NCBI GenBank assembly: GCA_945872805.1 | Contig: CAMCBE010000124.1 | Span: 1 to 6,280 of the forward strand | Reading direction: 5' to 3' | Origin: Chitinophaga pinensis | GTDB lineage: Bacteria; Bacteroidota; Bacteroidia; Chitinophagales; Chitinophagaceae | DNA: 6,280 bases | Shown here: piece after piece, positions 1 to 5,633 of the stretch | Layout: each line of letters starts with the position of its first letter | How positions within the stretch are numbered: position 1 is the stretch's first letter | Made by a program: the position numbers and the translations under genes | The notes under the pieces: generated by a model | The model's database searches: none | What the model saw: only the letters and a program-made list of their open reading frames with translations | What the model was told of the DNA's origin: nothing

Positions 1-1512
1 TATTATTTTAGCGTTACTACACCATGATGGAATCCTCAAATACAATGGAAAACGAACCTCCCTATTGGTATTAACTTCAATTTTTATCATTTGATCAAAA
101 GGATAATGAGTTGTTTGCTTTAAATGAACATTTTCATTTTTCCCATCTCCAACTTTGACATCAACTTCACTGCTATTATACAGCATGGCAACAACTCCAT
201 TGTCTGGTGTTGCCATCCACAAATGTTCTGCGTAATAAGGCCACCCCATTGCGTGATTGTGTTGACAACAACGACTACTAAAAGGATTCATCATCAGATA
301 AGGACCAGCATTATCAATCCCTGGAGCATGATCCTTGTTATCACTCACTACCATATTCGGAGAAGTTAGATAACGGAGCCCTTTGAAATCAGGCATTACA
401 GCAGCAGGATAAGTATTGAACGCTACATTTTCGCAATGATCTGCCCACATAGGATCCCCAGTAATGCCAGCTAAGATTTCATCAGAAACCATTTGTTCAA
501 CCATACCACATGTTTCAACTGCCTGCCTAGGGTCATCATATCCATCTCTTGCATTTTCATCGGCGCCAAACATACCACCTGGAACTTGTCCGTATACCTT
601 TCGAATCAAATAAAAATCATTGTATGTGGCAAAAAGTCCGGCGCTATCTTTTGATTGCATGAAATATGTCGCAGGTTCCCTAAAACATTGTGCAATATTG
701 ACGTTATGCCAGTTGGGTAAATTATTAGACTGTGCCCAATCAGCAGTATTTCTATGAATTTTATCAGCAAGCTCCAAAAGCCATTTTTCACCTACATGAT
801 TATAAAGCCAATAAATGCTATATAAATTATCACCCCCTCTGCTATTCTCCCAATACGTTTTTAATAATTTTTGATCAGGTACAGTCATTTGCCATTTGAA
901 ATACTTAGACATGAATGAGAGTACCCGTTGATCATTACTGTATTCGTAATATGACTGAAGACACCAAAGCATAAGCATATTTGGCCATAGATCTTGGAGG
1001 TCTGATTTTCTTCTTAGGATATCTTCCTCTGAAAGCTTGGGACCAAAATATCCATTAGGCTGTTGGCTTTCAAACACTTTCTCAATCCATAATTTCGTTT
1101 CATCAATCATTCGTTGATCTTTAAGCACATAAGCTAGATTACCGTATCCTTTTAACCAATAGGGCACTTCTTCCCAGCCATGGTCGCCTTTTCCATTTCC
1201 ACTAAACCATGCATTATTTTTTTTATCCAACCAAGCACTAATTTCTCCAAGATGGCCTGTGAGTCCATCACGTTGAAGTTCTAAATATTTTAAAATCCAA
1301 CCTTTAGGTGAAATACTGCCAACGGGCAATTTTATAAATGAAAGAGGTTGAAGTGGCTTTGCATTGCTAACATAGAAACTATTTAATCCAGTTGAATTAG
1401 GACGCTTAAGATTGGTTATGCTTTCCTTATTGGATTGTGTATACCCCGTATAGGACATAGTTAATGCCAATAACAAAAAGTTTAACGTTAAAAGAGAGGT
1501 TAATTTTTTCAT
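1..1512 (-). CDS. GH127-type glycoside hydrolase, beta-L-arabinofuranosidase-like (3' end cut by window edge)
   Basis: Reading from ATG at 1512, 504 codons are open to the left edge, so the C-terminus lies outside the window. Residues 1 to about 25 (MKKLTSLLTLNFLLLALT...) form a Sec-type signal peptide, so the product is exported. The rest reads as the (alpha/alpha)6-barrel of the GH127/DUF1680 superfamily, with an early DHGWEEVPYWLKG block. The signature residues are in order: ETCG gives Glu333 and Cys335, and RCCQHNH gives Cys415 and Cys416. In the characterised family member HypBA1, one Glu and three Cys bind zinc, and the first Cys of the CC pair is the nucleophile. Glu319 (GADENARDG) is in about the right place for the acid/base residue. 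From about residue 430 a beta-sandwich domain begins. The family removes beta-L-arabinofuranosyl units from plant-type glycans or glycoproteins, but the related GH146 and other DUF1680 branches differ in substrate, so specificity is inferred. It follows the ThuA gene by 28 bases, probably in the same transcript. Confidence 0.88.
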   Translation of the reverse strand, partial: MKKLTSLLTLNFLLLALTMSYTGYTQSNKESITNLKRPNSTGLNSFYVSNAKPLQPLSFIKLPVGSISPKGWILKYLELQRDGLTGHLGEISAWLDKKNNAWFSGNGKGDHGWEEVPYWLKGYGNLAYVLKDQRMIDETKLWIEKVFESQQPNGYFGPKLSEEDILRRKSDLQDLWPNMLMLWCLQSYYEYSNDQRVLSFMSKYFKWQMTVPDQKLLKTYWENSRGGDNLYSIYWLYNHVGEKWLLELADKIHRNTADWAQSNNLPNWHNVNIAQCFREPATYFMQSKDSAGLFATYNDFYLIRKVYGQVPGGMFGADENARDGYDDPRQAVETCGMVEQMVSDEILAGITGDPMWADHCENVAFNTYPAAVMPDFKGLRYLTSPNMVVSDNKDHAPGIDNAGPYLMMNPFSSRCCQHNHAMGWPYYAEHLWMATPDNGVVAMLYNSSEVDVKVGDGKNENVHLKQTTHYPFDQMIKIEVNTNREVRFPLYLRIPSWCSNAKII

Positions 1513-1540
1513 GAAAATTATAAGTTTAAAAATAATTCAA

Positions 1541-2479
1541 CTACTGTGCCATCCAATAAACAGCATTAGTAATAATTTGCATAACACTTGATTCCTTAAA
1601 AACTGGATATGTTTCATGTCCGGGGCGGAAATAAAATATTTTACCCGCTCCTAAATTCCAGATCATGCCAGAACGAAACCATTCACCTGTAGCCCATGAT
1701 TCTTCAAATAATAATTGGTCAGGTTTGGGCACATGAAATGGCTCATCGTACATTTCCGTTTGAGGAATATTGAATTGCGTTGGAAGTCCTTTCATGATGG
1801 GATGACTGGGCTGAAGTACCTTAACTGTGCTAGGTTTTCCGTCATTACGCACAGCAGGAAAACAACAATAAGGTAGAAACACTTCAAGTTTTTTTCGACC
1901 ATCAGGAAATTTTCTTTCGATAGTATAGGGAGTTAGCCTTGTATCATATTTAGGCAGTGCGAACTGATTATAGGGCAAAACAAATGAAAGATCTTCCTCT
2001 TTTACAGAACCGTCTTTTAATACTTCGAGCTTTGTTATTTCGTACATACATTGTACAAATGGTGTTGACCAGTGGGCAGAATGCAACGCAATAAATGATA
2101 ATTTTCCAGATTGGATCCGACGAACAATTTCTTTTCCTTTCTTAACAGAAATTTGGTCGTGCTTGATGTGCCCCCACCAAATCAATACATCTGTATTGTC
2201 TAGTAAATCATCAGCAAGTCCTTGATGTTTATCGTCCAATCCAGCTGAGGTGACTGAAAAATCTGGGTTTTCTTTTAATTGGTCGGCAATACAATTTCCT
2301 AAAAAATTAGGATACCCTTCTTTTTCCGAATCAGATCGCTCGTCCCACACCAAGACCCTTATCTTTTCCTTTTTTATTGGATTTGATAAAATAGTGCTAG
2401 GCAATAATATCCCTGAAATTGCTGAAAGAGTGGTTGTTTTTAAAAACTGACGACGTTTGTATGACATAATTGAATACAT
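1541..2479 (-). CDS. ThuA domain-containing secreted protein (trehalose-utilisation-like)
   Basis: This is a 312-residue protein. Residues 9-16 (RRQFLKTT) followed by a hydrophobic stretch to about residue 32 form a Tat-type signal, so the folded protein is likely exported to the periplasm. The ThuA fold (class I glutamine-amidotransferase-like) starts at KIRVLVWDE (39-47). It includes DVLIWWGHIKHD (97-108), FIALHSAHWSTPF (129-141), EMYDEPF (242-248), FRSGMIW (268-274) and KIFYFRPGHETYP (280-292), all typical ThuA blocks. The family's catalytic Cys/His triad of true amidotransferases is not evident. ThuA proteins are linked to trehalose and disaccharide oxidation to 3-keto sugars in rhizobia; in Bacteroidota they are common beside secreted glycan-degrading enzymes, and the reaction is unsettled. 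The segment at about 150-225, with a CC pair, makes it longer than minimal members. A second possible start is Met5 (2467), which leaves the Tat motif intact. The stop is TAG. The gene is probably first in an operon with the GH127 gene. Confidence 0.88.
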   Translation of the reverse strand: MYSIMSYKRRQFLKTTTLSAISGILLPSTILSNPIKKEKIRVLVWDERSDSEKEGYPNFLGNCIADQLKENPDFSVTSAGLDDKHQGLADDLLDNTDVLIWWGHIKHDQISVKKGKEIVRRIQSGKLSFIALHSAHWSTPFVQCMYEITKLEVLKDGSVKEEDLSFVLPYNQFALPKYDTRLTPYTIERKFPDGRKKLEVFLPYCCFPAVRNDGKPSTVKVLQPSHPIMKGLPTQFNIPQTEMYDEPFHVPKPDQLLFEESWATGEWFRSGMIWNLGAGKIFYFRPGHETYPVFKESSVMQIITNAVYWMAQ

Positions 2480-2591
2480 TTAGAATAGAAAAAATATTAA
2501 CCATTGCCATTTTAAATGTACCTATTTTTTAGCTCCGAATAGTAACAATTAATCACCTTTACACTTATTTAGATCAATAAACCTTTTAAAA

Positions 2592-3020
2592 ATGTCAACC
2601 CTAAAAAAAGCAATTGCTATAGCTACAGCCGCACATAAATCTACAGTAGACAAATATGGCGCCCCCTACTTTCAACATGTAACAAGAGTAATGGACATGG
2701 GAAAGACAACAGATGAAAAAATTCTTGGCGTGTTACATGATGTAGTCGAAGACACAAAATGGACATTCAAGCAACTAGAAAAAGAAGGCTTTTCAAAATA
2801 AATCATAGCTGCACTTAAATGCGTTACCAAAACTTCAGACGCGGAGGATTATGAGGCCTTTATCAATAGAATAGTGAAAAATAAGCTCGCTATAAAAGTA
2901 AAACTGAACGACTTATCTGATAATATGGATATTAGAAGAATGGATAAAGTGAGAAGTAAAGACATTAAGAGGCTAAATAAATACCTAAAAGCATACAAAA
3001 AACTCTCTGCATTGATCTAA
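2592..3020 (+). pseudogene. Small RelA/SpoT-like HD-domain phosphohydrolase, interrupted by an in-frame stop
   Basis: From ATG 2592 the reading frame encodes 69 residues (MSTLKKAIAIATAAHK...) and ends in TAA at 2799-2801. The same frame then continues for 72 codons to TAA at 3018-3020. The two parts join as one HD_4-type domain: His29, His49-Asp50 within LHDVVEDT, then after the stop IIAALKCVTKTSD, YEAFINRIVKNKLAIKVKLNDLSDNMDIRRM. An intact gene would be 142 residues, the usual size of the stand-alone phosphohydrolases related to the (p)ppGpp hydrolase half of SpoT. Asp107 (KLND), expected to be the last metal ligand, lies after the stop, so the short product should lack a complete metal site. 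Family members normally have an acidic residue at the interrupted position, and GAA to TAA needs one base change. TAA and TAG are ordinary stops in this window, so recoding is unlikely. A sequencing error remains possible. No start codon lies early in the second half to allow independent translation. Confidence 0.85.
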
Positions 3021-3054
3021 AGCATAATAAGATAGTAGACTAAACTCTTTACGA

Positions 3055-3219
3055 CTAACTACCCCTTGTACCGCCTGTTTTGATAGGCTTTTTCGTTGCT
3101 CCTGAAGATTTTGTTGACGTAGCTTTTGCTATAAATTTCGAATTACCACCTTGCAAATTAGTCTTAGTGTTTCCGGAAGAGTTCTTAGCAGCAATTTTTT
3201 GATTGATATGAAATCCCAT
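3055..3219 (-). CDS. Small, strongly basic protein of unknown function (54 aa)
   Basis: An ATG at 3219 opens 54 codons ending in TAG at 3055. The product starts MGFHINQKIAAKNSSGN and ends KKPIKTGGTRGS. It has nine Lys and one Arg and not a single Asp or Glu, and is rich in Ser, Thr, Gly and Asn, so it should be disordered and very basic. I do not recognise a domain. There is no signal peptide or membrane segment. Its tail has the look of small nucleic-acid- or ribosome-associated basic proteins, but that is only an impression from composition. The leader is A/T-rich without a Shine-Dalgarno, like the other genes here. The gene converges on the broken HD gene with a 34-base gap and lies 132 bases downstream of the VOC gene on the same strand. 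Coding status rests on an organised, biased composition and a gap that would otherwise be empty. Confidence 0.5.
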   Translation of the reverse strand: MGFHINQKIAAKNSSGNTKTNLQGGNSKFIAKATSTKSSGATKKPIKTGGTRGS

Positions 3220-3351
3220 GATATAGTATTATTGTATAAATATAATTAAGAATTAGGGAATATCATCGTTTATGTTTTGCTACTAGGGCATATTAGGTAT
3301 ACCAAAGTCTTGATTAAGAAATTGATAAAAGTATTAATCCAATTTGATACT

Positions 3352-3759
3352 TCATTCAACCTCTACTATGGGCTCTATTAAATCCCATAAATTTCCATAC
3401 AAATCACTAAAAACAAGTACCTGCCCATACGCTTCCTGACTAGGAGGCCGAATAATTTTTACTTTATTTTTAATAAGTTGGTCATGGTCTCGTTTAAAAT
3501 CATCTGTATAGAGAAACAAGAAAACCCTGCCCCCTGTTTGATTGCCAATAAAATTTTCTTGCTGGGAGTTCGAGGCCTTTGCCAAGAGTAAATTACAACC
3601 CTTGCCAGCAGAATTTTTAGGGGATATCACTACCCACCTTTTTTCTGGAGTGAGCTGAGTGTCTTCAATAAGTTCAAATCCTAATGTATTGATATAGAAA
3701 GCCAATGCCTCGTCATAATCTCTCACTAAAATTGAAACTTGACCAATCATTCTGTCCAT
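3352..3759 (-). CDS. VOC family protein (glyoxalase/bleomycin-resistance-like)
   Basis: This 135-residue protein matches the vicinal-oxygen-chelate superfamily over its whole length. The first beta-alpha-beta-beta-beta module begins IGQVSILVRDYDEALAFY (5-22) and includes LGFELIED (26-33) and KRWVVISP (40-47). The second includes GRVFLFLYTDDF (77-88) and ends YGQVLVFSDLYGNLWDLIEP (111-130). The ends GQV and LIEP place Gln7 and Glu129 where two metal ligands usually sit. The first ligand is Gln rather than His, as in several subfamilies. The family includes glyoxalase I, ring-cleaving dioxygenases and antibiotic-binding proteins; nothing in the sequence or neighbours fixes the substrate, so 'VOC family protein' is as far as it goes. 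No signal peptide is present, so it is cytoplasmic. Met4 (3750) is an alternative start immediately before the conserved domain. It lies downstream of the tRNA on the same strand but is separated by a terminator, so it needs its own promoter; none is clear. Confidence 0.88.
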   Translation of the reverse strand: MDRMIGQVSILVRDYDEALAFYINTLGFELIEDTQLTPEKRWVVISPKNSAGKGCNLLLAKASNSQQENFIGNQTGGRVFLFLYTDDFKRDHDQLIKNKVKIIRPPSQEAYGQVLVFSDLYGNLWDLIEPIVEVE

Positions 3760-3795
3760 ACCTTAAAAATACTAATTTATTCAATTCTTGAATTA

Positions 3796-3826
3796 CCATC
3801 ACTATAAACTGAACTATCCATCACTA
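3796..3826. repeat. Pair of 9-base direct repeats CCATCACTA, 22 bases apart
   Basis: CCATCACTA occurs at 3796-3804 and 3818-3826. The copies are followed by TAAACT and AACT respectively, so similarity extends a few bases with a 2-base indel. They lie between the VOC gene start and the tRNA terminator. The 22-base spacing is about two helical turns, as expected for a tandem protein-binding site, but could equally be a chance local duplication. Confidence 0.35.
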
Positions 3827-3835
3827 AACTACCCG

Positions 3836-3865
3836 AAAAAGAAAAAGGCCTCGAATGAGACCTTT
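3836..3865 (-). terminator. Intrinsic terminator of the tRNA
   Basis: On the minus strand a 9-bp stem (AAAGGTCTC / GAGGCCTTT, one G-T pair) with a 4-base loop spans 3844-3865. It is followed by a T-rich run (TTCTTTTTC) at 3835-3843. It begins one base after the tRNA 3' end region, so it should end the tRNA transcript and insulate the downstream VOC gene. Confidence 0.85.
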
Positions 3866-3866
3866 G

Positions 3867-3940
3867 TAGCGAGATCGGGAGTTGAACCCGAGACCTTCGG
3901 GTTATGAATCCGACGCTCTAACCACCTGAGCTACCTCGCC
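3867..3940 (-). tRNA. tRNA-Met (anticodon CAT)
   Basis: The minus strand folds into a complete 74-base cloverleaf. The acceptor GGCGAGG pairs with TCTCGCT (G-T at both ends). The D arm is GCTC/GAGC with AGGTGGTTA loop. The anticodon loop TTCATAA carries CAT at 3904-3906, and the T arm is TCGGG-TTCAACT-CCCGA. The discriminator is A and CCA is not encoded, so it is added after transcription. The first pair is G-T and the anticodon stem lacks the three G-C pairs of initiators, so this is an elongator. The Met identity is preferred over lysidine-modified Ile (also CAT) from overall resemblance to Bacteroidota tRNA-Met. The top of the anticodon stem, position 31-39, is an A-C mismatch instead of a pair. 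Confidence 0.93.
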
Positions 3941-3957
3941 TTGGAGCAAATGGGATG

Positions 3958-3987
3958 CAAAAGTAAAGAATGTGACTCTTAAAACAA
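3958..3987 (-). promoter_or_regulatory. Bacteroidota-type promoter of the tRNA
   Basis: On the minus strand TACTTTTG (3958-3965) is an exact match to the -7 consensus TAnnTTTG of Bacteroidota primary sigma factor promoters. A TTG at 3985-3987 lies 19 bases upstream, matching the -33 element. The -7 box ends 17 bases before the first tRNA base, which leaves room for a leader of roughly ten bases. Confidence 0.75.
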
Positions 3988-4030
3988 AATCGGATGATTT
4001 GCGGCCTCTATTTCATACAACCAAGCGTAA

Positions 4031-4264
4031 TTAAGATACAATCAGACAGGTGTTGGAATCCGTGTTCATATTGACCGCCAGGAAATGGCTGATCTTGCTG
4101 GCACAACAAAAGAACAGGTTTCAAGGATTTTAGCTGATTTCGACCGAGAAGAGCTGATTCGATTTAGGGCTAAACACTTCAAATACATAGCGGTTAACAA
4201 ACTTCGTCAAATTGCAGAAAGCCATACCTCTCCTATCAAAGAACGTGTTGCTGTTGAAGCCTAA
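4031..4264 (+). pseudogene. Orphan C-terminal helix-turn-helix fragment of a Crp/Fnr-family regulator
   Basis: The frame following TAA 4028-4030 is open for 77 codons and ends at TAA 4262-4264. It reads LRYNQTGVGIRVHIDRQEMA, then DLAGTTKEQVSRILADFDREELIRFR and later AKHFKYIAVNKLRQIAES. This is the winged helix-turn-helix (HTH_Crp) end of a Crp/Fnr protein: RQEMADLAGTTKEQVSRIL is the DNA-binding helix pair with the recognition helix TTKEQVSRI, followed by the wing and the final Leu-rich turn. Such proteins are normally about 200-230 residues with an N-terminal cyclic-nucleotide-binding-like barrel and dimer helix. Neither can be found upstream in any frame before the tRNA begins at 3940. It is most likely a remnant of a lost regulator. 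If the ATG at 4085 is used, a 59-residue product starting inside the helix-turn-helix would result. It lies 65 bases upstream of icd on the same strand. Confidence 0.75.
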
Positions 4265-4279
4265 AAGAACAAGAGTTGA

Positions 4280-4310
4280 TTGTTAATTTCACTGCTACTT
4301 AGTACCTTCG
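4280..4310 (+). promoter_or_regulatory. Probable promoter of icd
   Basis: TTG at 4280-4282 and TACCTTCG at 4303-4310 are 20 bases apart and fit the Bacteroidota TTG / TAnnTTTG pattern with one mismatch in the -7 box. The start of transcription should fall near 4316, giving a short leader of about 14 A-rich bases before the ATG at 4330. The promoter lies just after the stop of the Crp/Fnr fragment, so icd is expressed independently of it. Confidence 0.65.
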
Positions 4311-4329
4311 CACCCGAATATAAAAAACT

Positions 4330-5562
4330 ATGGTAGCAAAGATTAAAGTACTCAATCCGCTAGTAGAATTAGATGGCGATGAAATGACACGAATTATTTG
4401 GAGGTTCATCAAGGATAAGCTTATTCTACCTTACCTTGAATTAGACATCAAATATTATGATTTGGGCGTCGAATATAGAGACCAAACAAATGATCAGGTA
4501 ACAATCGACTCAGCTAATGCGATTAAGCAATATGGTGTTGGAATCAAATGTGCAACCATTACACCAGACGAAGACCGTGTAAAGGAATTCAAGCTTAAGC
4601 AAATGTGGAAGAGTCCGAACGGAACCATCCGAAACATTTTAGATGGAACTGTTTTCAGGGAACCCATTGTAATAAAAAATATCCCTAGACTGGTTACAAA
4701 TTGGGATAGCCCTATCATTGTAGGTCGTCATGCCTTTGGTGATCAATACCGTGCAACCGACTTCGTTGTGCCTGGAAAAGGAAAGCTTACTATCAAGTTT
4801 GAAGGCGAAGATGGTCAAATCATAGAGCATGAAGTGTATCAGTATAAAGGTGCTGGGGTAGCCTTGAGCATGTACAATACGGACGAGAGTATTATGGGAT
4901 TTGCGAGAAGTTGCTTTAATATGGCACTCTCTAAAAAATGGCCATTGTACATGAGCACTAAAAATACCATTCTTAAAAAATACGATGGAAGATTTAAAGA
5001 TATTTTCCAGGAGATTTATGAGAATGAATTTAAAGCAGCATATGAACAAGCTGGGATCACCTATGAACACAGGCTTATTGATGACATGGTTGCTAGTGCC
5101 TTGAAATGGAACGGTAAATTTGTATGGGCTTGCAAAAACTATGATGGTGATGTACAAAGCGATACAGTGGCACAAGGTTTTGGGTCACTAGGATTAATGA
5201 CTTCTGTATTAATAACTCCTGATGGCAAAACCATGGAGTCTGAAGCAGCACACGGAACGGTTACCCGTCACTATCGTGAGCACCAAAAAGGTAAACCAAC
5301 CAGTACCAATCCAATAGCATCGATCTTTGCATGGACACGTGGATTAGCATTTAGAGGAAAATTGGACAGCAACGAAGCGCTAATCAATTTTGCCAATGCA
5401 TTAGAAACTGTTTGTATTGAAACTGTGGAAGAAGGTAAGATGACTAAAGATCTTGCGGTATGCGTTCACGGAAATAAAGTTAACCATGGCGAACATTATC
5501 TGTATACAGAAGAATTCTTAGACGCAATTGATGATAATCTAAAGAAAAAAATGGCAAATTAA
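4330..5562 (+). CDS. icd: Isocitrate dehydrogenase, NADP-dependent, homodimeric eukaryote-like type
   Basis: This complete 410-residue protein catalyses oxidative decarboxylation of isocitrate to 2-oxoglutarate with NADP+ in the TCA cycle (EC 1.1.1.42), in the cytoplasm. It has the length and sequence of the eukaryotic cytosolic/mitochondrial IDH type, not the E. coli Icd type. Landmarks are: VELDGDEMTRIIW (12-24); substrate residues Ser95, Asn97 and Arg101 in SPNGTIRN, then Arg110 (FRE) and Arg133 in VGRHAFGDQYRATD with catalytic Tyr140; STKNTILKKYDGRFKDIFQ, with catalytic Lys211; IDDMVASALK and KNYDGDVQSD, with metal-binding Asp251/252, Asp274 and Asp278; and EAAHGTVTRHYREH (305-318), the NADP-phosphate-binding Arg313-His314 region. 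No residue expected for activity is missing. It is transcribed alone: a promoter precedes it and a strong terminator follows. The start is ATG with an A-rich leader and no Shine-Dalgarno. Its enzyme class and completeness are very certain. Confidence 0.98.
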   Translation: MVAKIKVLNPLVELDGDEMTRIIWRFIKDKLILPYLELDIKYYDLGVEYRDQTNDQVTIDSANAIKQYGVGIKCATITPDEDRVKEFKLKQMWKSPNGTIRNILDGTVFREPIVIKNIPRLVTNWDSPIIVGRHAFGDQYRATDFVVPGKGKLTIKFEGEDGQIIEHEVYQYKGAGVALSMYNTDESIMGFARSCFNMALSKKWPLYMSTKNTILKKYDGRFKDIFQEIYENEFKAAYEQAGITYEHRLIDDMVASALKWNGKFVWACKNYDGDVQSDTVAQGFGSLGLMTSVLITPDGKTMESEAAHGTVTRHYREHQKGKPTSTNPIASIFAWTRGLAFRGKLDSNEALINFANALETVCIETVEEGKMTKDLAVCVHGNKVNHGEHYLYTEEFLDAIDDNLKKKMAN

Positions 5563-5580
5563 TAACAGCAAATACTATTT

Positions 5581-5615
5581 AAAATCCCCGCTTAATTCAA
5601 GTGGGGATTTTTTTT
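5581..5615 (+). terminator. Strong intrinsic terminator after icd
   Basis: A 13-bp stem (5581-5593 with 5599-5611, one G-T pair, four consecutive C-G pairs) with a 5-base loop is followed by an unbroken T run to 5615. It lies 18 bases after the icd stop. The convergent gene ends at 5634, and the reverse complement has a short TTTT after the same stem, so it may also act on the opposite strand, more weakly. Confidence 0.92.
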
Positions 5616-5633
5616 GAACATATTTGAACATTT

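Noticed and set aside
124..791. Open frames inside the GH127 gene on the plus strand (124-369) and in another minus frame (606-791)
   Set aside because: They overlap the well-supported GH127 frame, which is uninterrupted and carries the catalytic motifs; the alternative products have no family features.
2250..2450. Plus-strand frame of 66 codons opposite the ThuA gene
   Set aside because: It lies antisense to the N-terminal part of the ThuA protein and has no domain.
2480..2591. Promoters for the divergent ThuA and HD genes
   Set aside because: Only partial TAnnTTTG matches with poor TTG spacing are present, so no defined site can be called.
2592..2801. The 69-residue HD product as an intact short gene
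   Set aside because: The same frame resumes straight after the stop with the rest of the HD domain, including the last expected metal ligand, so truncation by a stop is the better reading.
2799..2801. Stop-codon reassignment or a programmed readthrough site
   Set aside because: TAA and TAG end other genes in the window normally, and no structured element suggests recoding.
3867..3940. Initiator tRNA-fMet
   Set aside because: The first pair is G-T and not the initiator mismatch, and the anticodon stem lacks the three consecutive G-C pairs.
3867..4264. Integration of a mobile element at the tRNA
   Set aside because: No integrase, no second copy of the tRNA 3' end and no attachment-site repeat are seen; the Crp/Fnr remnant lies on the 5' side of the tRNA.
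4494..5175. Two long minus-strand open frames (about 178 and 74 codons) inside the icd region
   Set aside because: They are antisense to a clearly conserved enzyme, are Cys/Phe/Ile-rich without any recognisable motif, and have no promoter or terminator.
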